Source: Gracilaria domingensis
Lineage: Eukaryota; Rhodophyta; Florideophyceae; Gracilariales; Gracilariaceae
Assembly: GCA_022539475.1 (NCBI GenBank)
Contig: VCMS01000399.1
Span: 1 to 64,000, forward strand
Length of the DNA: 64,000 nt
Reading direction: 5' to 3'
Shown here: positions 51,878 to 61,597 of the stretch, piece by piece
Layout of the letters: each line of letters opens with the position of its first letter
How positions within the stretch are numbered: position 1 is the stretch's first letter
The notes under the pieces: model-generated
What the model was told of the DNA's origin: nothing
Databases searched by the model: none
The model's input: only the letters and a program-made list of their open reading frames with translations
Translations under genes and position numbers: made by a program

Positions 51878-53473
51878 CGATAAGAAGTGTGCAAAGCGCT
51901 GAAAGCCAAAACCTTTGGCAAACTTAAGTTTTTTCGAAAGGTTTGGAGCGCAATGTTTGTACAGCAACGACAGGTGGACAAGTTGCGACTGCCACGTCCA
52001 ACGAAGAATGCTTGCTTCCCAAGAATTCGGCGGAGCGTCGGCGCTCAAGACTCATCATCATCGCCGCAGAAGCAGGCGACAGGTATGAGCCGCATGGAAA
52101 GGGCTCTAGACCGTGCCCTCTTGGGTGCTTCGAGTCCTTGTGCCGTTGTTGCCAAGACGCATTATCAATAAGAATTAATGGCATTTCAAACGCAGTGAAG
52201 AAGTTAATTTATTTCAGCGGTCGATTTGGGAGGCAAGAAGACATACAAGTTGCGTAGAACCGATCTGATCACCTCCATCGTCAGAACGTTCTTCGACATC
52301 TGTCGTTCTCTTGCCTCCACTTTTTGAAGCGCTACTGTACGCTTCTTTCTTCTCCCTCCCACCCATTTACGGGTACAGCTGTATCTTTTTGGATCAAGCT
52401 GTGGGAGAAAGGTAGTTGCCTTTCTCTCGATGACAAGCAGATGACTGTCATCAAAGCCCACTTCACCAACAAGTAAAGATCACAGATCTTAAGCGAACAA
52501 GAAGGGGCCCTTCTCGCAAAAGCTCTTATACGCACCGATAGAGGTCTTTGACTCGTTCTTCGAAGAGAGTGACGTCACAAAGCTTGATAAACAGAAGAGA
52601 GCTACTCTTTTTTTACACGTGTACGGATCCAATGAGAAACTCTAAAAATAGTTCGAAATGCAGAAGCAATTCGGCGGATTTCAATTTTGAACCATTAGGT
52701 GGAACACAACAGAGAGTGTTTCCGATTTCAATCACATGTCTCAGCAGTGATATCTGAAAATAATACAATGTGCCGGATCAAGAAGGGGATCTTCTAGGGT
52801 CTGCCGGGGTAGAAGTAAGTGGGCCCTGGTCTAGCCGTAACGTAACCTACATGGCGACCGCAGGTTGAGAGTGCTGCGTCGATGCGCCCGAACAGTTCGT
52901 ACTGACATGTGGGTGGCCGTCGAGCTCGCATGACATGGTGTGTCATGTCACCCGACATGACATGTCGTAAAAACTCTCAATTGCCGACAGTTTGTGCTCA
53001 AATATTTGGAGGGTACTTGGCGAAGTTCGTACGCGATGATTTGTTTCCATTTTTAGGGCACGAAACTATGCTCTTTGCTACGACTACGATTTCGCACTAC
53101 CTTGATATATAGGCAAACCAGCAATTTGGGTGACAACAGCCGTTACTTTTTGAAAACCTACTCGTCAAGGCAGGCTTTCGCAAAAGGCTCATGACCCCAA
53201 CGGGAAGGCCACCAGGTCCATCATCGAGGGCGCGGGCGGCGTTCTGTTTTCCGCGTTTGAGTAGTAATCGCTCACTTCTGCGCGGCGTTCGCGTGGACCC
53301 ACACATGGCACGCACGCACCGTGCGCATCCGCAGACAACTCAGATCGGATGCGCTGTGCGCACGTGTGCACGTGGAGCACTTGTCCCTCTGTTCAAGTTA
53401 AAGCATAATAAAAATAGAAAAAATATATATATTTCTTGTCATGTTGACACGGTGTCATCTGTCATGTTGATCG
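51878..53473. other. Spacer between paralogue B and element 4
   Basis: No gene can be supported. An 85-codon minus-strand frame (52461-52204) is Lys/Arg-rich but has no other support. TGTCATG words in inverted and direct order occur at 52931-52962 and again at 53438-53470, right at the edge of element 4. A stretch at 53400-53440 is very AT-rich. Confidence 0.4.
52931..52962. repeat. Overlapping TGTCATG inverted repeats
   Basis: TGACATGGTGTGTCATGTCA overlaps TGTCATGTCACCCGACATGACA (9-bp arms, 4-base loop), so the middle arm can pair either way. Confidence 0.6.
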
Positions 53474-53915
53474 TGTGGCCCGTCAAACGGTACACGGACA
53501 GGTGTGCGTGTCTACACTCCTGCGTTGTGCCCAACGCAGCGGTAATACAGAATATAGTTTAAAAATGCTTTATTATAGTTAATCCTATCTTAGGTTTAGT
53601 TAGTTTTCTACGCAGAATCTACCTTGCGTGTGGCCAGGAGGCGCCGCACTACAAGCAGGGCGACATGAGATTGTCTACTTAAGTGGCAGAGAGCGCTCCA
53701 ACGCTGACCACCCGACCTCATCGGCTGTCAATTGCCAAATTCGTGGTCACCCACAGGAGGCGCCTGCGCTTGCGCAAATACACGTGCATTCCACGCTGTG
53801 TACTGCGTTGCGTAGGCGCCCCCTGTGGCGGCATATGCGCTTAAAGTATCTACCACCTACGCCTCTTATAGGCTAGTACGGTAGATACAACGCATCCATT
53901 GGCCAAGCCAACCGT

Positions 53916-53961
53916 ACCGTCGATTCCCGCCTGGAATCGACGGTGCGGTTGTGCATAAAAG
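53916..53961 (+). promoter_or_regulatory. LTR promoter of element 4: 12-bp hairpin directly before the TATA box
   Basis: ACCGTCGATTCC / GGAATCGACGGT with a 5-base loop (53916-53944), then CATAAAAG (53954-53961). The second copy is at 62040-62085. Confidence 0.65.
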
Positions 53962-54594
53962 GGCCGGAGCAGTCGCCTCCGACTCAACTCCGGCCAGACC
54001 ACTTCCCTTCGACGACCTTCCCCCCTACCCCACCACAACCTTCCAACCTCTCTCCTTTTCCCTTTGTCGTCCTCAACCTTTCCTCATCCCCTACTTCTCT
54101 CTCTACTTCTCCCCTTGGCGGCCTGGTCTCACCGCCCTCCCTCGCTCACTGCCACTCACACTGACCCTCTGTCTGGGCTCGTCCTGTGTGAGTAGGCAAA
54201 GCGTCTGCACCACCCTTCCATTGGGTTAGCCTTGTGCAGGCGTGACTCTGCCTTTCATTATCCGCTTTGTTTGGCCTTTCTTGTCTCTTTTGTTCCCTTC
54301 GTTGGTTTCTTTCGCTGTTGTTGGTCTATCTGCCATTCTGTATTGCCTGAACTACCGTTGTTGTTGTCATCTTCGTTTTTTCCCCGTTTCTTGCTGTTTG
54401 GCGGCCTTCTGCTGCCTGCATCCGTTCTATTGCTTCCCGTTTCGGCCTTGGTCCCTGGTTTTGCTGGTTCTTTCGCGTTGCGATTCTGTTCCTCACATAG
54501 TGTTGCTTTGCACCTGTTGTTGCTAGACGCACTGTGTGATACAGCGTAAGGTTGTCCTTAACCTACGGCCCTGAGGCAATCGTTCAAGAGTAAG

Positions 54595-55089
54595 TTGTCT
54601 ACAGCTACTCTTTTGGCATTTTGTGTGACTACTAACGTTTCGTTTGTTTCACATCAAGTGCCAAGGTCTATCGTTTCATCCAGCGAGTATTCGTCCGTGG
54701 TCGATCCGGACGAGCGTATAGAAGAAGTCCCCGATCCCGTTCCTCAGATAAAGAAGTCGGCTGTTCAGCCTCTTGACGGGCCACGCGAGCGCCACATCTT
54801 TCGTGTAGCCCACCAGAAGGAGAAGCGCCGTCGTAACCCCCCGCCACGTAAGCAAATCCTAAAGCGCTGCCGCGTCTGCGACATTAAGGTTCAGAGTCAA
54901 CGCCAGCTTGAAGTTCACCAAGCAGGCCGACGCCATCGTAGAGCCGTACGTCGCGCCAACTACACCGAGCAGGACATCCACTGCGAGGTTTGTGACATCA
55001 AGTTCTCCGAAGCTCACGATCTGCGTGTGCACTACAGAAGCCGTCGCCATCGTGCGACCCTTAGGAAGAAGAACAATACTATCTATTAG
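54595..55089 (+). CDS. Leader-encoded protein with two C2H2 fingers (element 4)
   Basis: A frame of 164 codons between the promoter and gag. The N-terminal half is Arg/Pro-rich (GPRERHIFRVAHQKEKRRR). Two C2H2-type fingers follow with near-identical form: CRVCDIKVQSQRQLEVHQ…H and CEVCDIKFSEAHDLRVHY…H, like matrin/U1-type RNA- or DNA-binding fingers. It precedes gag in a different frame, with the stop at 55087 and gag ATG at 55375. An extra zinc-finger protein in the leader is unusual for Ty3/Gypsy. It could bind element RNA or DNA. Whether it is translated is not shown. Confidence 0.6.
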   Translation: MSTATLLAFCVTTNVSFVSHQVPRSIVSSSEYSSVVDPDERIEEVPDPVPQIKKSAVQPLDGPRERHIFRVAHQKEKRRRNPPPRKQILKRCRVCDIKVQSQRQLEVHQAGRRHRRAVRRANYTEQDIHCEVCDIKFSEAHDLRVHYRSRRHRATLRKKNNTIY

Positions 55090-55374
55090 AGCACAGGTCT
55101 CTCTTTTCATTGTCCAGTTGTGACACATTTCTATTCATATCTCATTACATATATTATCCTTGTTTGTTCTTCTTTATCTTCTCGCCTATCGTTTGGTATC
55201 CCTCTTCTGTTCTTGTGTTCGTGCTTTGTTGTTTGGCTTCTGCCGCACTCTATCTACGTAAGCTTATATTTGGCTAGTGCTTCTTCGTCCGATTGGACTG
55301 GTACTCTACGAGAGCAAACTTTATTTTCATTGTTTTTGCCCCCTTTGGCTGTAACCGCCGGCGCCATCACAAAA

Positions 55375-58353
55375 ATGGCGTTTTCATGGTACTCTCGCCG
55401 AGGTGCCCTTGGCCCTGATACTATGGACACCTCGACGCCTCTCTTCGACGGATACAATTCCGATGTTCGTCGATTTCTCTTTTTCTTCGAGAACGTTGCC
55501 ACCCGTGGAAAGCCTGATGAGGAGCGTTCCTCCGAAATCTTGGGCTTCCTAAGTGGTGACGCCTTCGATCATTATTATAATAATTTCTCTGTAGATGGCG
55601 TGCTCACCCCGAACGCGGCCAACTACATATCAGTTAAGAAGTCCCTGCTCGATCGCTTTGGCGCTGCTGAGGAACCCGAGGAGTATATCCGAGAAGCTGT
55701 GACTGCCCGTTTGGACTACGGTGATCTCCTTGGTTCCCTCCAGCGCATGGACGCTTGCTTCGACAAGGCCGAGTTCAACGCGAAGGCCAAGTTCGGCCTT
55801 CTCCGTAAAGCGGTTATGGAGTACGCAGACCTAGCTCAGTTTGTGATATTCCGCGGAGCAAGCGACTATAAGTCGTTGAAAGACCTCATCAAATCCTTTG
55901 TGGCCGGCAAAAAGGCCCTCGGAGCAGGTGGTTCACTGGCGTTTATGCCTCCTCCGAAGAAAGTGTTACAAAGGAGGCCCGTCGACCCTTCTGATAGGGA
56001 TCCCACTGCAGACAAGGTGGATCAGCTAGCTAGTCAGCTTGCAGAACTCACTCTCTTGATGAAGAAGAAGTCAGGACCACCTCCGAAGGCTGATGGAGAG
56101 CAAGTTTGTGGCTACTGTCAGAAGCCTGGTCACTTTTCTACTCGCTGTCCACAGAATCCGCATCGCGATACGCGTTGTGGGGGTTGTGGAAAGATGGGAC
56201 ATTCCATCGCAACGTGTTGGAAGCGCCATTCGGAAAAGAAGGTCCGTTTCGATGCCGAAAATCAGAAAGAAATCCCGGAAGTTCCCAGACCCAACCAAGT
56301 TTCTGTAGTCACCGAGGATGACGTTCAGGATCGCGAGACTGTAGCGATGGCCAAACGAGCCGCTGATGGCGCCCCATTGCCAAAGCAGGCCCGCCTGGAA
56401 CATCGGGTTGGTGTCAAGGAGCTTCTGAACCCAGCAAGCGACACCCCATTTCGCTTGATTCGCTCAGCTACGCGTAATCGATCCGGGAAGCCTAAGAAGG
56501 CCTCCACAAAGAAGCTCTCTGGTAAGTCAATGCTCCAGGAGCACGCCGGAAAGTATAACGTAATGGAGGAGCTCGCGAATGCCCCGACCGGGCTCACATT
56601 CGGTCAACTCATTCGCGGGGACGCCGATGCGGCCAAGAAAGATCTGCGTCGAATCATCTCTGGCCGTTCAACGACCAGAAAGGTCAATGCGACCCAGGTC
56701 GAGCGTGAAAACTCTCGTCTTAAGGTTGTGCCTATTACAGTCTATGGGACCATGACCCAAGCCCTCTTGGACTCTGGCGCTGTCCCGAATCTAATTTCAG
56801 CAGAACTAGCGGACCATCTGCTACTGACACCGAACCCCACTGAAAGGACGATTAAAGTAGCTGATGGCAATGTTGCCCGCATTCGTGGTACTCTAGAGGG
56901 CGTTCCTGTAAGGTTCGATGACCTCCGAGTATCCCTCGAGTTTCTTGTTATCGAGAAGCCCCCCTTCGATGTAATCATCGGGAACCCCACGCTAGAAAAG
57001 CTGCATGCCTGTATCGATCTTGGTACACAAGAAGTCACCATGAGTTACAACAAGAAGCACGTCGTTATAGGACTCGACTCCGATCGTTCCGGATTAGAAG
57101 CATTTGTCCCGTTGTCTGAGACAGATAGCGAAGATTTCACGTCAGACTCTGATGCTATCCCGTCTGACTCTGAAGATGAGTCGGAGGACTTTGCTAACCT
57201 CCCCCTTCCAAAGCAGCGAACAACTGGTGGCGCCGAAGTGACCCTAGTGGCAGTAATGGAAAGGGATGGGGACGCAGGATCCCAGGATGGCGAAGAGGAG
57301 AACGATGGTGAGGAAGAACCCGCCAATGTGACAGCGCAGCCCACCCAAGCCGGGCCGTTCGAAGGACCTCAAGTATCTGACCAAGCCCGTCGACCGACTC
57401 AGGCTGAAGATTCCAACGGCCCTAACTTCACCTGGCGTACCATCGGGACTCAGATCCATCTGGATAGTTTGACCGCGGAGCGTGGGGAGAACCCTCATGC
57501 AAATAATGTGCATATTGCCGGACCCGATGGCCCACAAATTCCTCCAGAGGGAGAAAGGGTGGCAGTCGGACCAGCACCGCGTCAGCAATCCCAGCTGATC
57601 TCCCAGTATGATGATGACGAGGATCGACGATTCGAAGACGCGGAGGAAGAAGTGCAGGCAGATCCCCCTGTCGAAGAAAGGTCCGGACCCAATCCCTCCT
57701 CCTTCCAGAGCGAGTCTACGGATACCAGCGTACAGCCAGAAGATGTGAATGTCGTGATTCCTACAAGTATTGCACCCAGAGCTAATAACGCCAGCGAGGA
57801 CAGTGAAGTCCGGCCTCCTGACGATGGGCCCGTAGGTGAAAGCCCGGCGGAGTTCCCAGACGGTAGTGACGATGAGGACGACTCCTCACCGGAGGAAGTA
57901 GACCTCATTGGCTCACCACTCTACCGCGACTCTGACCTTACCATCCCGATCAGAGACGAAGTAGTTCTGCTTCCTTTAGCCGAAGGACAGTCAGTTACTG
58001 ACTTCTTGGACGTGCGGGTTCAATTGCGACATCCAGTACCGTCACCCGCGCGTCCCCCTCATCTAGAAGCACAGAACTTACCGCTCAACCGCGTAGGAAT
58101 GCTGGAGGACGACGACTCCGGCGGTTATGTCATAGCATTTGAAGAAGAACTACCTCCGGACGAAATCGACGCCCGGACCCCGGGAGATGATGAACATTCA
58201 CAAGACCCAAGCCGCGACGAAGAAGTTGTGGCCGAGCCTACGTGCCCAGCGCAAGACATTGAGTATTCTCTGCAAGATCCAATTGCGCAAGATTCACTCG
58301 GTCGCACGCTCGACCGACGTGATTACCCCCCCACACCAACAAGGAGGAGGTGA
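55375..58353 (+). CDS. Element 4 gag with protease (992 aa)
   Basis: ATG 55375 (MAFSWYSRRGALG) is preferred; the frame is open from 55120, but that part looks like leader. A capsid-like region (residues about 20-200), two CCHC knuckles (CGYCQKPGHFSTRC, about 244-257; CGGCGKMGHSIATC, about 265-278), an aspartic protease (ALLDSGAVPNLIS, about 462-474), then a long acidic Asp/Glu/Ser-rich tail of about 400 residues. It ends overlapping pol by 4 bases, in another frame. Looks whole. Confidence 0.8.
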   Translation: MAFSWYSRRGALGPDTMDTSTPLFDGYNSDVRRFLFFFENVATRGKPDEERSSEILGFLSGDAFDHYYNNFSVDGVLTPNAANYISVKKSLLDRFGAAEEPEEYIREAVTARLDYGDLLGSLQRMDACFDKAEFNAKAKFGLLRKAVMEYADLAQFVIFRGASDYKSLKDLIKSFVAGKKALGAGGSLAFMPPPKKVLQRRPVDPSDRDPTADKVDQLASQLAELTLLMKKKSGPPPKADGEQVCGYCQKPGHFSTRCPQNPHRDTRCGGCGKMGHSIATCWKRHSEKKVRFDAENQKEIPEVPRPNQVSVVTEDDVQDRETVAMAKRAADGAPLPKQARLEHRVGVKELLNPASDTPFRLIRSATRNRSGKPKKASTKKLSGKSMLQEHAGKYNVMEELANAPTGLTFGQLIRGDADAAKKDLRRIISGRSTTRKVNATQVERENSRLKVVPITVYGTMTQALLDSGAVPNLISAELADHLLLTPNPTERTIKVADGNVARIRGTLEGVPVRFDDLRVSLEFLVIEKPPFDVIIGNPTLEKLHACIDLGTQEVTMSYNKKHVVIGLDSDRSGLEAFVPLSETDSEDFTSDSDAIPSDSEDESEDFANLPLPKQRTTGGAEVTLVAVMERDGDAGSQDGEEENDGEEEPANVTAQPTQAGPFEGPQVSDQARRPTQAEDSNGPNFTWRTIGTQIHLDSLTAERGENPHANNVHIAGPDGPQIPPEGERVAVGPAPRQQSQLISQYDDDEDRRFEDAEEEVQADPPVEERSGPNPSSFQSESTDTSVQPEDVNVVIPTSIAPRANNASEDSEVRPPDDGPVGESPAEFPDGSDDEDDSSPEEVDLIGSPLYRDSDLTIPIRDEVVLLPLAEGQSVTDFLDVRVQLRHPVPSPARPPHLEAQNLPLNRVGMLEDDDSGGYVIAFEEELPPDEIDARTPGDDEHSQDPSRDEEVVAEPTCPAQDIEYSLQDPIAQDSLGRTLDRRDYPPTPTRRR

Positions 58354-61300
58354 TTCTAGAACGGATCTCTCATCTCCCAAGGGATAGACGGGTGGACCTC
58401 CTCGCTGTTCTGGATAACTTGAATGTCATAGCATGGTCCTTGTATGATCTTAGGCCCTCTGACGTGCCGGTAACGCACAGGTTTGACCTCAGTGTCGAGA
58501 CCCCAATTCATTCGAAGGTCCGAAGGCTACCCCCAAAGCATGACGGCGTTGTTCGGAAAGAGGTCGACAAAATGTTGTCCGCCGGGATCATCAAGCCGTC
58601 CACCTCTCCTTGGTCCTTCCCAGTTGTCATCGCACATAAGAAGGATGGAAAGCCCCGGTTCTGTGTCGACTATCGGGGTCTGAACCAGGTCATGACGCCC
58701 GACAGGTGGCCCCTGCCAAACATGGAACAGATTTTTGACGATTTGGGTGGTTGTTCGTTCTTCACGACCCTAGACCTTTTCTCCGGATACTGGCAGGTGC
58801 GCATGGCCCCTGACTGCAAAGAAATGACGACTTTCGTTTGTCGTCAGGGAACCTTCCAGTTTGAAGTCATGCCTTTTGGTCTCATGAATGCCCCAGCCAC
58901 GTTTCAAAGAATGATGGACGCGGTCCTTCATGGGGTGGAGTTTGCTCGCGTCTATATAGACGACGTTGTCATCTTCTCGAGAAGCCTGGAAGAACATTTG
59001 TACCACCTAACCAGGGTGCTCGAGATCCTTGCAAGTCATGGTCTGAAGATAAAAATATCCAAATGTGATTTTGCACAACCCCGTATCAAACTGCTTGGTC
59101 ACGTCATCAACAAGGAAGGCACTTCGGTTGATCAAGACAAGATCGACGTCATCCAAAAGGCCCCCGAACCATCGACGGTAACCGAGCTCCGAAGTTTTCT
59201 CGGTCTAGCCAGTTATTATCGAAGGTTCATAAAGGATTTCGCAGATACGTCAGCAGTATTGCATGCTGCCACTACAGGGAAGGGAAAGCTGAATTTCACC
59301 AATGAGATGAAGACAGCGTTTAATGATCTAAAGGGAAAGTTAGTATCCCCGCCGGTCTTAGCATTTCCCGACTTTGAGAAGCCTTTTAGAGTTGAAACCG
59401 ATGCTTCTTCAGTCGCGCTTGGTGCCGTTCTGTCACAAAAGAAAGAGGACGGAATGTATCACCCAATTCAATTTGCCAGTCGCACGCTTAATGCCGCCGA
59501 GCGAAAGTATTCTACTTGCGAGAAAGAGGCCCTAGCCGTGGTCTTTGCCTTGAAGAAGTTTCGCATGTATCTACTCGGAGGTCTCCCCTTTGAGCTTGTT
59601 ACGGACCACCAAGCTCTGAAGTATGCATTCCAAAAGAAGGACATTCACGGGCGCCTAGCCCGATGGATGGACCTGCTAGCGGAATACGAGTTCGTTATAG
59701 TCTATAGATCTGGCGATAAGAATCGGGCTGCCGACTATCTCTCTCGCTTTGCCGTTGGGGATCCACCGGAGCCGGATGATGACGTGTCTGTTGTACTGAA
59801 TGCAACGGACGAGGTCTATGACTTGGAGCCCTTCTGCGCGCACATCAAGTTGTACCTTGCCGCCTTTTCTTTTCCTGAAGAAGACCCTAAGATCCGCGCT
59901 TTGGTTAAGAGGAATGCGAAGAAGTTCTTCCTTTGGGAAGGTCTTCTCTATCGCCGTACCAAGAAAGGATTAAGAGTGGTACCCTCTGTAAGCAAGCGCC
60001 GTGGCATCCTCTCATCCTTTCATGATGACATAGGACATTGGGACTTGGAGGCTACTAAGGATCTGGTCCAGTTCCGATTCTGGTGGCCTGGAATGTACCC
60101 CGACATCGTTTCATATGTTCGCAGTTGTGATGGGTGTCAGTTCACAACACCCCTGCTTAAGTACCGGCCAGGACAAAGAGCCCCATTGACTGGTCTATTT
60201 CATACATTCTCTGTGGACTTCGCCGGTCCTCTTCCGGCTACCAGGAATGGCAACCGTTTTGCTCTGATTGGTGTAGAACACATAACAGGATGGCCTATTG
60301 CCGCGGCCTACGGTAATCAGACCTCTACCACCGTCATTCACTTTGTTCGATCTCAGATCGTTTCCCCGTTTGGTTCCCCGCTGACGATCGTGTCCGACAA
60401 CTTCAGTTCCTTCAAAGCCAAGGCAGTCGAAGCATACATGGAAAGTAAGAAGATATCCCTCAAGCCCACCATGGCCTATGCCCCTATGTCTAATGGCCGG
60501 GCTGAAAGAATGGTTGGAACCATCAAGAAATCGATTGCCAAAACAATCTTCAATAAGGGACAAGAATGGGATGAAGCTCTCGAGCAGATAATTTACGGAT
60601 ACAGGAGGCGCCGGCTGGGTGGCGGGTTTTCTCCTTTTGAGCTCATGTATGGCACGGTCCCACGGATGAGCTCAGACGACCTACCCCCTCTCATCGTAGA
60701 TCCAACCCCCACTAATCGTCATCATGAACTACTTGCAAATTCCGCAGGCAGAGCTTCCAGAGTTCTATCTCAACCCAATCGACAAGAGGACCCCAAGTCC
60801 GGGCACCGGTTCAACGTCGGTGATGAGGTCTTGGTGATACATGGGAAGGCTCTGAATCCCAACGTGAAATGGCCTGCCTTTCAGTCAAAATTCTACGGAC
60901 CCTGTAAGGTGGTTAAGGCCAGGCACCCCCGATATGTCCTAGTGTCCCCTCATAATCGTTACACTAGAGAAGGGGTCCACGCCCGCCGGCTCAAGCGGTA
61001 TCATCGCCGACCAGTTCATCTGCAGGACGAGGTGGTAGCCACTATTACGGAAGGCGAAGACACCCCTGTCCCATATCCCACTCAGATCACTGTAATGCCA
61101 CTCCGCGTTGACTACAATATCCTCACTGCACCCCACCTCTCGTGTCACTTTATCATTGGAGGGAAAAGCATACATTCATGGCTTAGCCCTTTGAACGTCT
61201 CTATCCCAGAGGTGGAAAGGGTTACCTGGACGCTGACGCATGCCTCACTCGCCCTGTTCTCAATCTCGGGCCCGTTCTTGAGTCGTAGAGGAGGATCTAT

Positions 61301-61550
61301 CTTAAGAACATTATTTCGACGTGTGCACCAGAACTACGGCAGCAATATCGAGCCAGAATTCGCGGTATATCTTTACCACCATGCAGTCTCCTTGCATGGG
61401 CATCTCCCAGAATCGCAATTCTACATACAAGAGACTCAGGACCATATTTCGCACTATGCTCGCACAGGAATCGCTCGGATACTCAGCTACACCCCCGACC
61501 CAGAGAAGCTAGCAGTACCCTTTCTCTTCCACTATACCACCGAGAATTAG
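58350..61550 (+). CDS. Element 4 pol: RT, RNase H, integrase (1066 aa)
   Basis: It begins with a GTG that overlaps the gag stop and is presumably reached by frameshifting or reinitiation, as the family is known to do. RT (FCVDYRGLNQ, MPFGLMNAPATFQ, YIDDVVIFS at about 201-209), RNase H (ETDASSVALG, about 348), the integrase zinc finger (H…H, CDGC), core D-D-35-E at about residues 622, 682 and 718 (SVDFAGP, VSDNFSSF, NGRAERM), and a C-terminal SH3-like part. No chromodomain. Looks whole. Confidence 0.85.
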   Translation: MILERISHLPRDRRVDLLAVLDNLNVIAWSLYDLRPSDVPVTHRFDLSVETPIHSKVRRLPPKHDGVVRKEVDKMLSAGIIKPSTSPWSFPVVIAHKKDGKPRFCVDYRGLNQVMTPDRWPLPNMEQIFDDLGGCSFFTTLDLFSGYWQVRMAPDCKEMTTFVCRQGTFQFEVMPFGLMNAPATFQRMMDAVLHGVEFARVYIDDVVIFSRSLEEHLYHLTRVLEILASHGLKIKISKCDFAQPRIKLLGHVINKEGTSVDQDKIDVIQKAPEPSTVTELRSFLGLASYYRRFIKDFADTSAVLHAATTGKGKLNFTNEMKTAFNDLKGKLVSPPVLAFPDFEKPFRVETDASSVALGAVLSQKKEDGMYHPIQFASRTLNAAERKYSTCEKEALAVVFALKKFRMYLLGGLPFELVTDHQALKYAFQKKDIHGRLARWMDLLAEYEFVIVYRSGDKNRAADYLSRFAVGDPPEPDDDVSVVLNATDEVYDLEPFCAHIKLYLAAFSFPEEDPKIRALVKRNAKKFFLWEGLLYRRTKKGLRVVPSVSKRRGILSSFHDDIGHWDLEATKDLVQFRFWWPGMYPDIVSYVRSCDGCQFTTPLLKYRPGQRAPLTGLFHTFSVDFAGPLPATRNGNRFALIGVEHITGWPIAAAYGNQTSTTVIHFVRSQIVSPFGSPLTIVSDNFSSFKAKAVEAYMESKKISLKPTMAYAPMSNGRAERMVGTIKKSIAKTIFNKGQEWDEALEQIIYGYRRRRLGGGFSPFELMYGTVPRMSSDDLPPLIVDPTPTNRHHELLANSAGRASRVLSQPNRQEDPKSGHRFNVGDEVLVIHGKALNPNVKWPAFQSKFYGPCKVVKARHPRYVLVSPHNRYTREGVHARRLKRYHRRPVHLQDEVVATITEGEDTPVPYPTQITVMPLRVDYNILTAPHLSCHFIIGGKSIHSWLSPLNVSIPEVERVTWTLTHASLALFSISGPFLSRRGGSILRTLFRRVHQNYGSNIEPEFAVYLYHHAVSLHGHLPESQFYIQETQDHISHYARTGIARILSYTPDPEKLAVPFLFHYTTEN

Positions 61551-61597
61551 CCCAGTACTTACGACGCCCGGCGTAGCGTCGTTTGGGTTTGGTGGTG

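Larger units (their letters stand above)
53474..55389 (+). repeat. First copy of the element 4 terminal repeat plus leader
   Basis: Matches 61598-63509 almost base for base. It includes the U3 region, a hairpin and TATA box, the leader frame and the first codons of gag. The true LTR is only the first part, possibly ending in the 54.2-54.6 kb range. Confidence 0.75.
53474..61597 (+). mobile_element. Element 4: Ty3/Gypsy retroelement without chromodomain, looks whole
   Basis: Plus strand. Starts TGTGGCCCGTC and has an LTR promoter, a leader frame with two zinc fingers, gag-protease, and pol. The same start recurs at 61598, 47 bases after the end of pol, as expected of the 3' LTR. No breaks seen in gag or pol. 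The two copies of the start differ at about two places in 1.9 kb, so it is young. The exact LTR end is not resolved, because the repeat runs on through the leader to the assembly gap. Confidence 0.85.

Noticed and set aside
52204-52461. 85-codon minus-strand frame after paralogue B
   Set aside because: Short, basic, no homology recognised and no paralogue; could be chance.
54232-54549. Leu/Phe/Cys-rich frame in the element 4 leader as a membrane protein
   Set aside because: Its peptide comes from a pyrimidine-rich leader; the indel between the two copies changes its frame, so it is not maintained.
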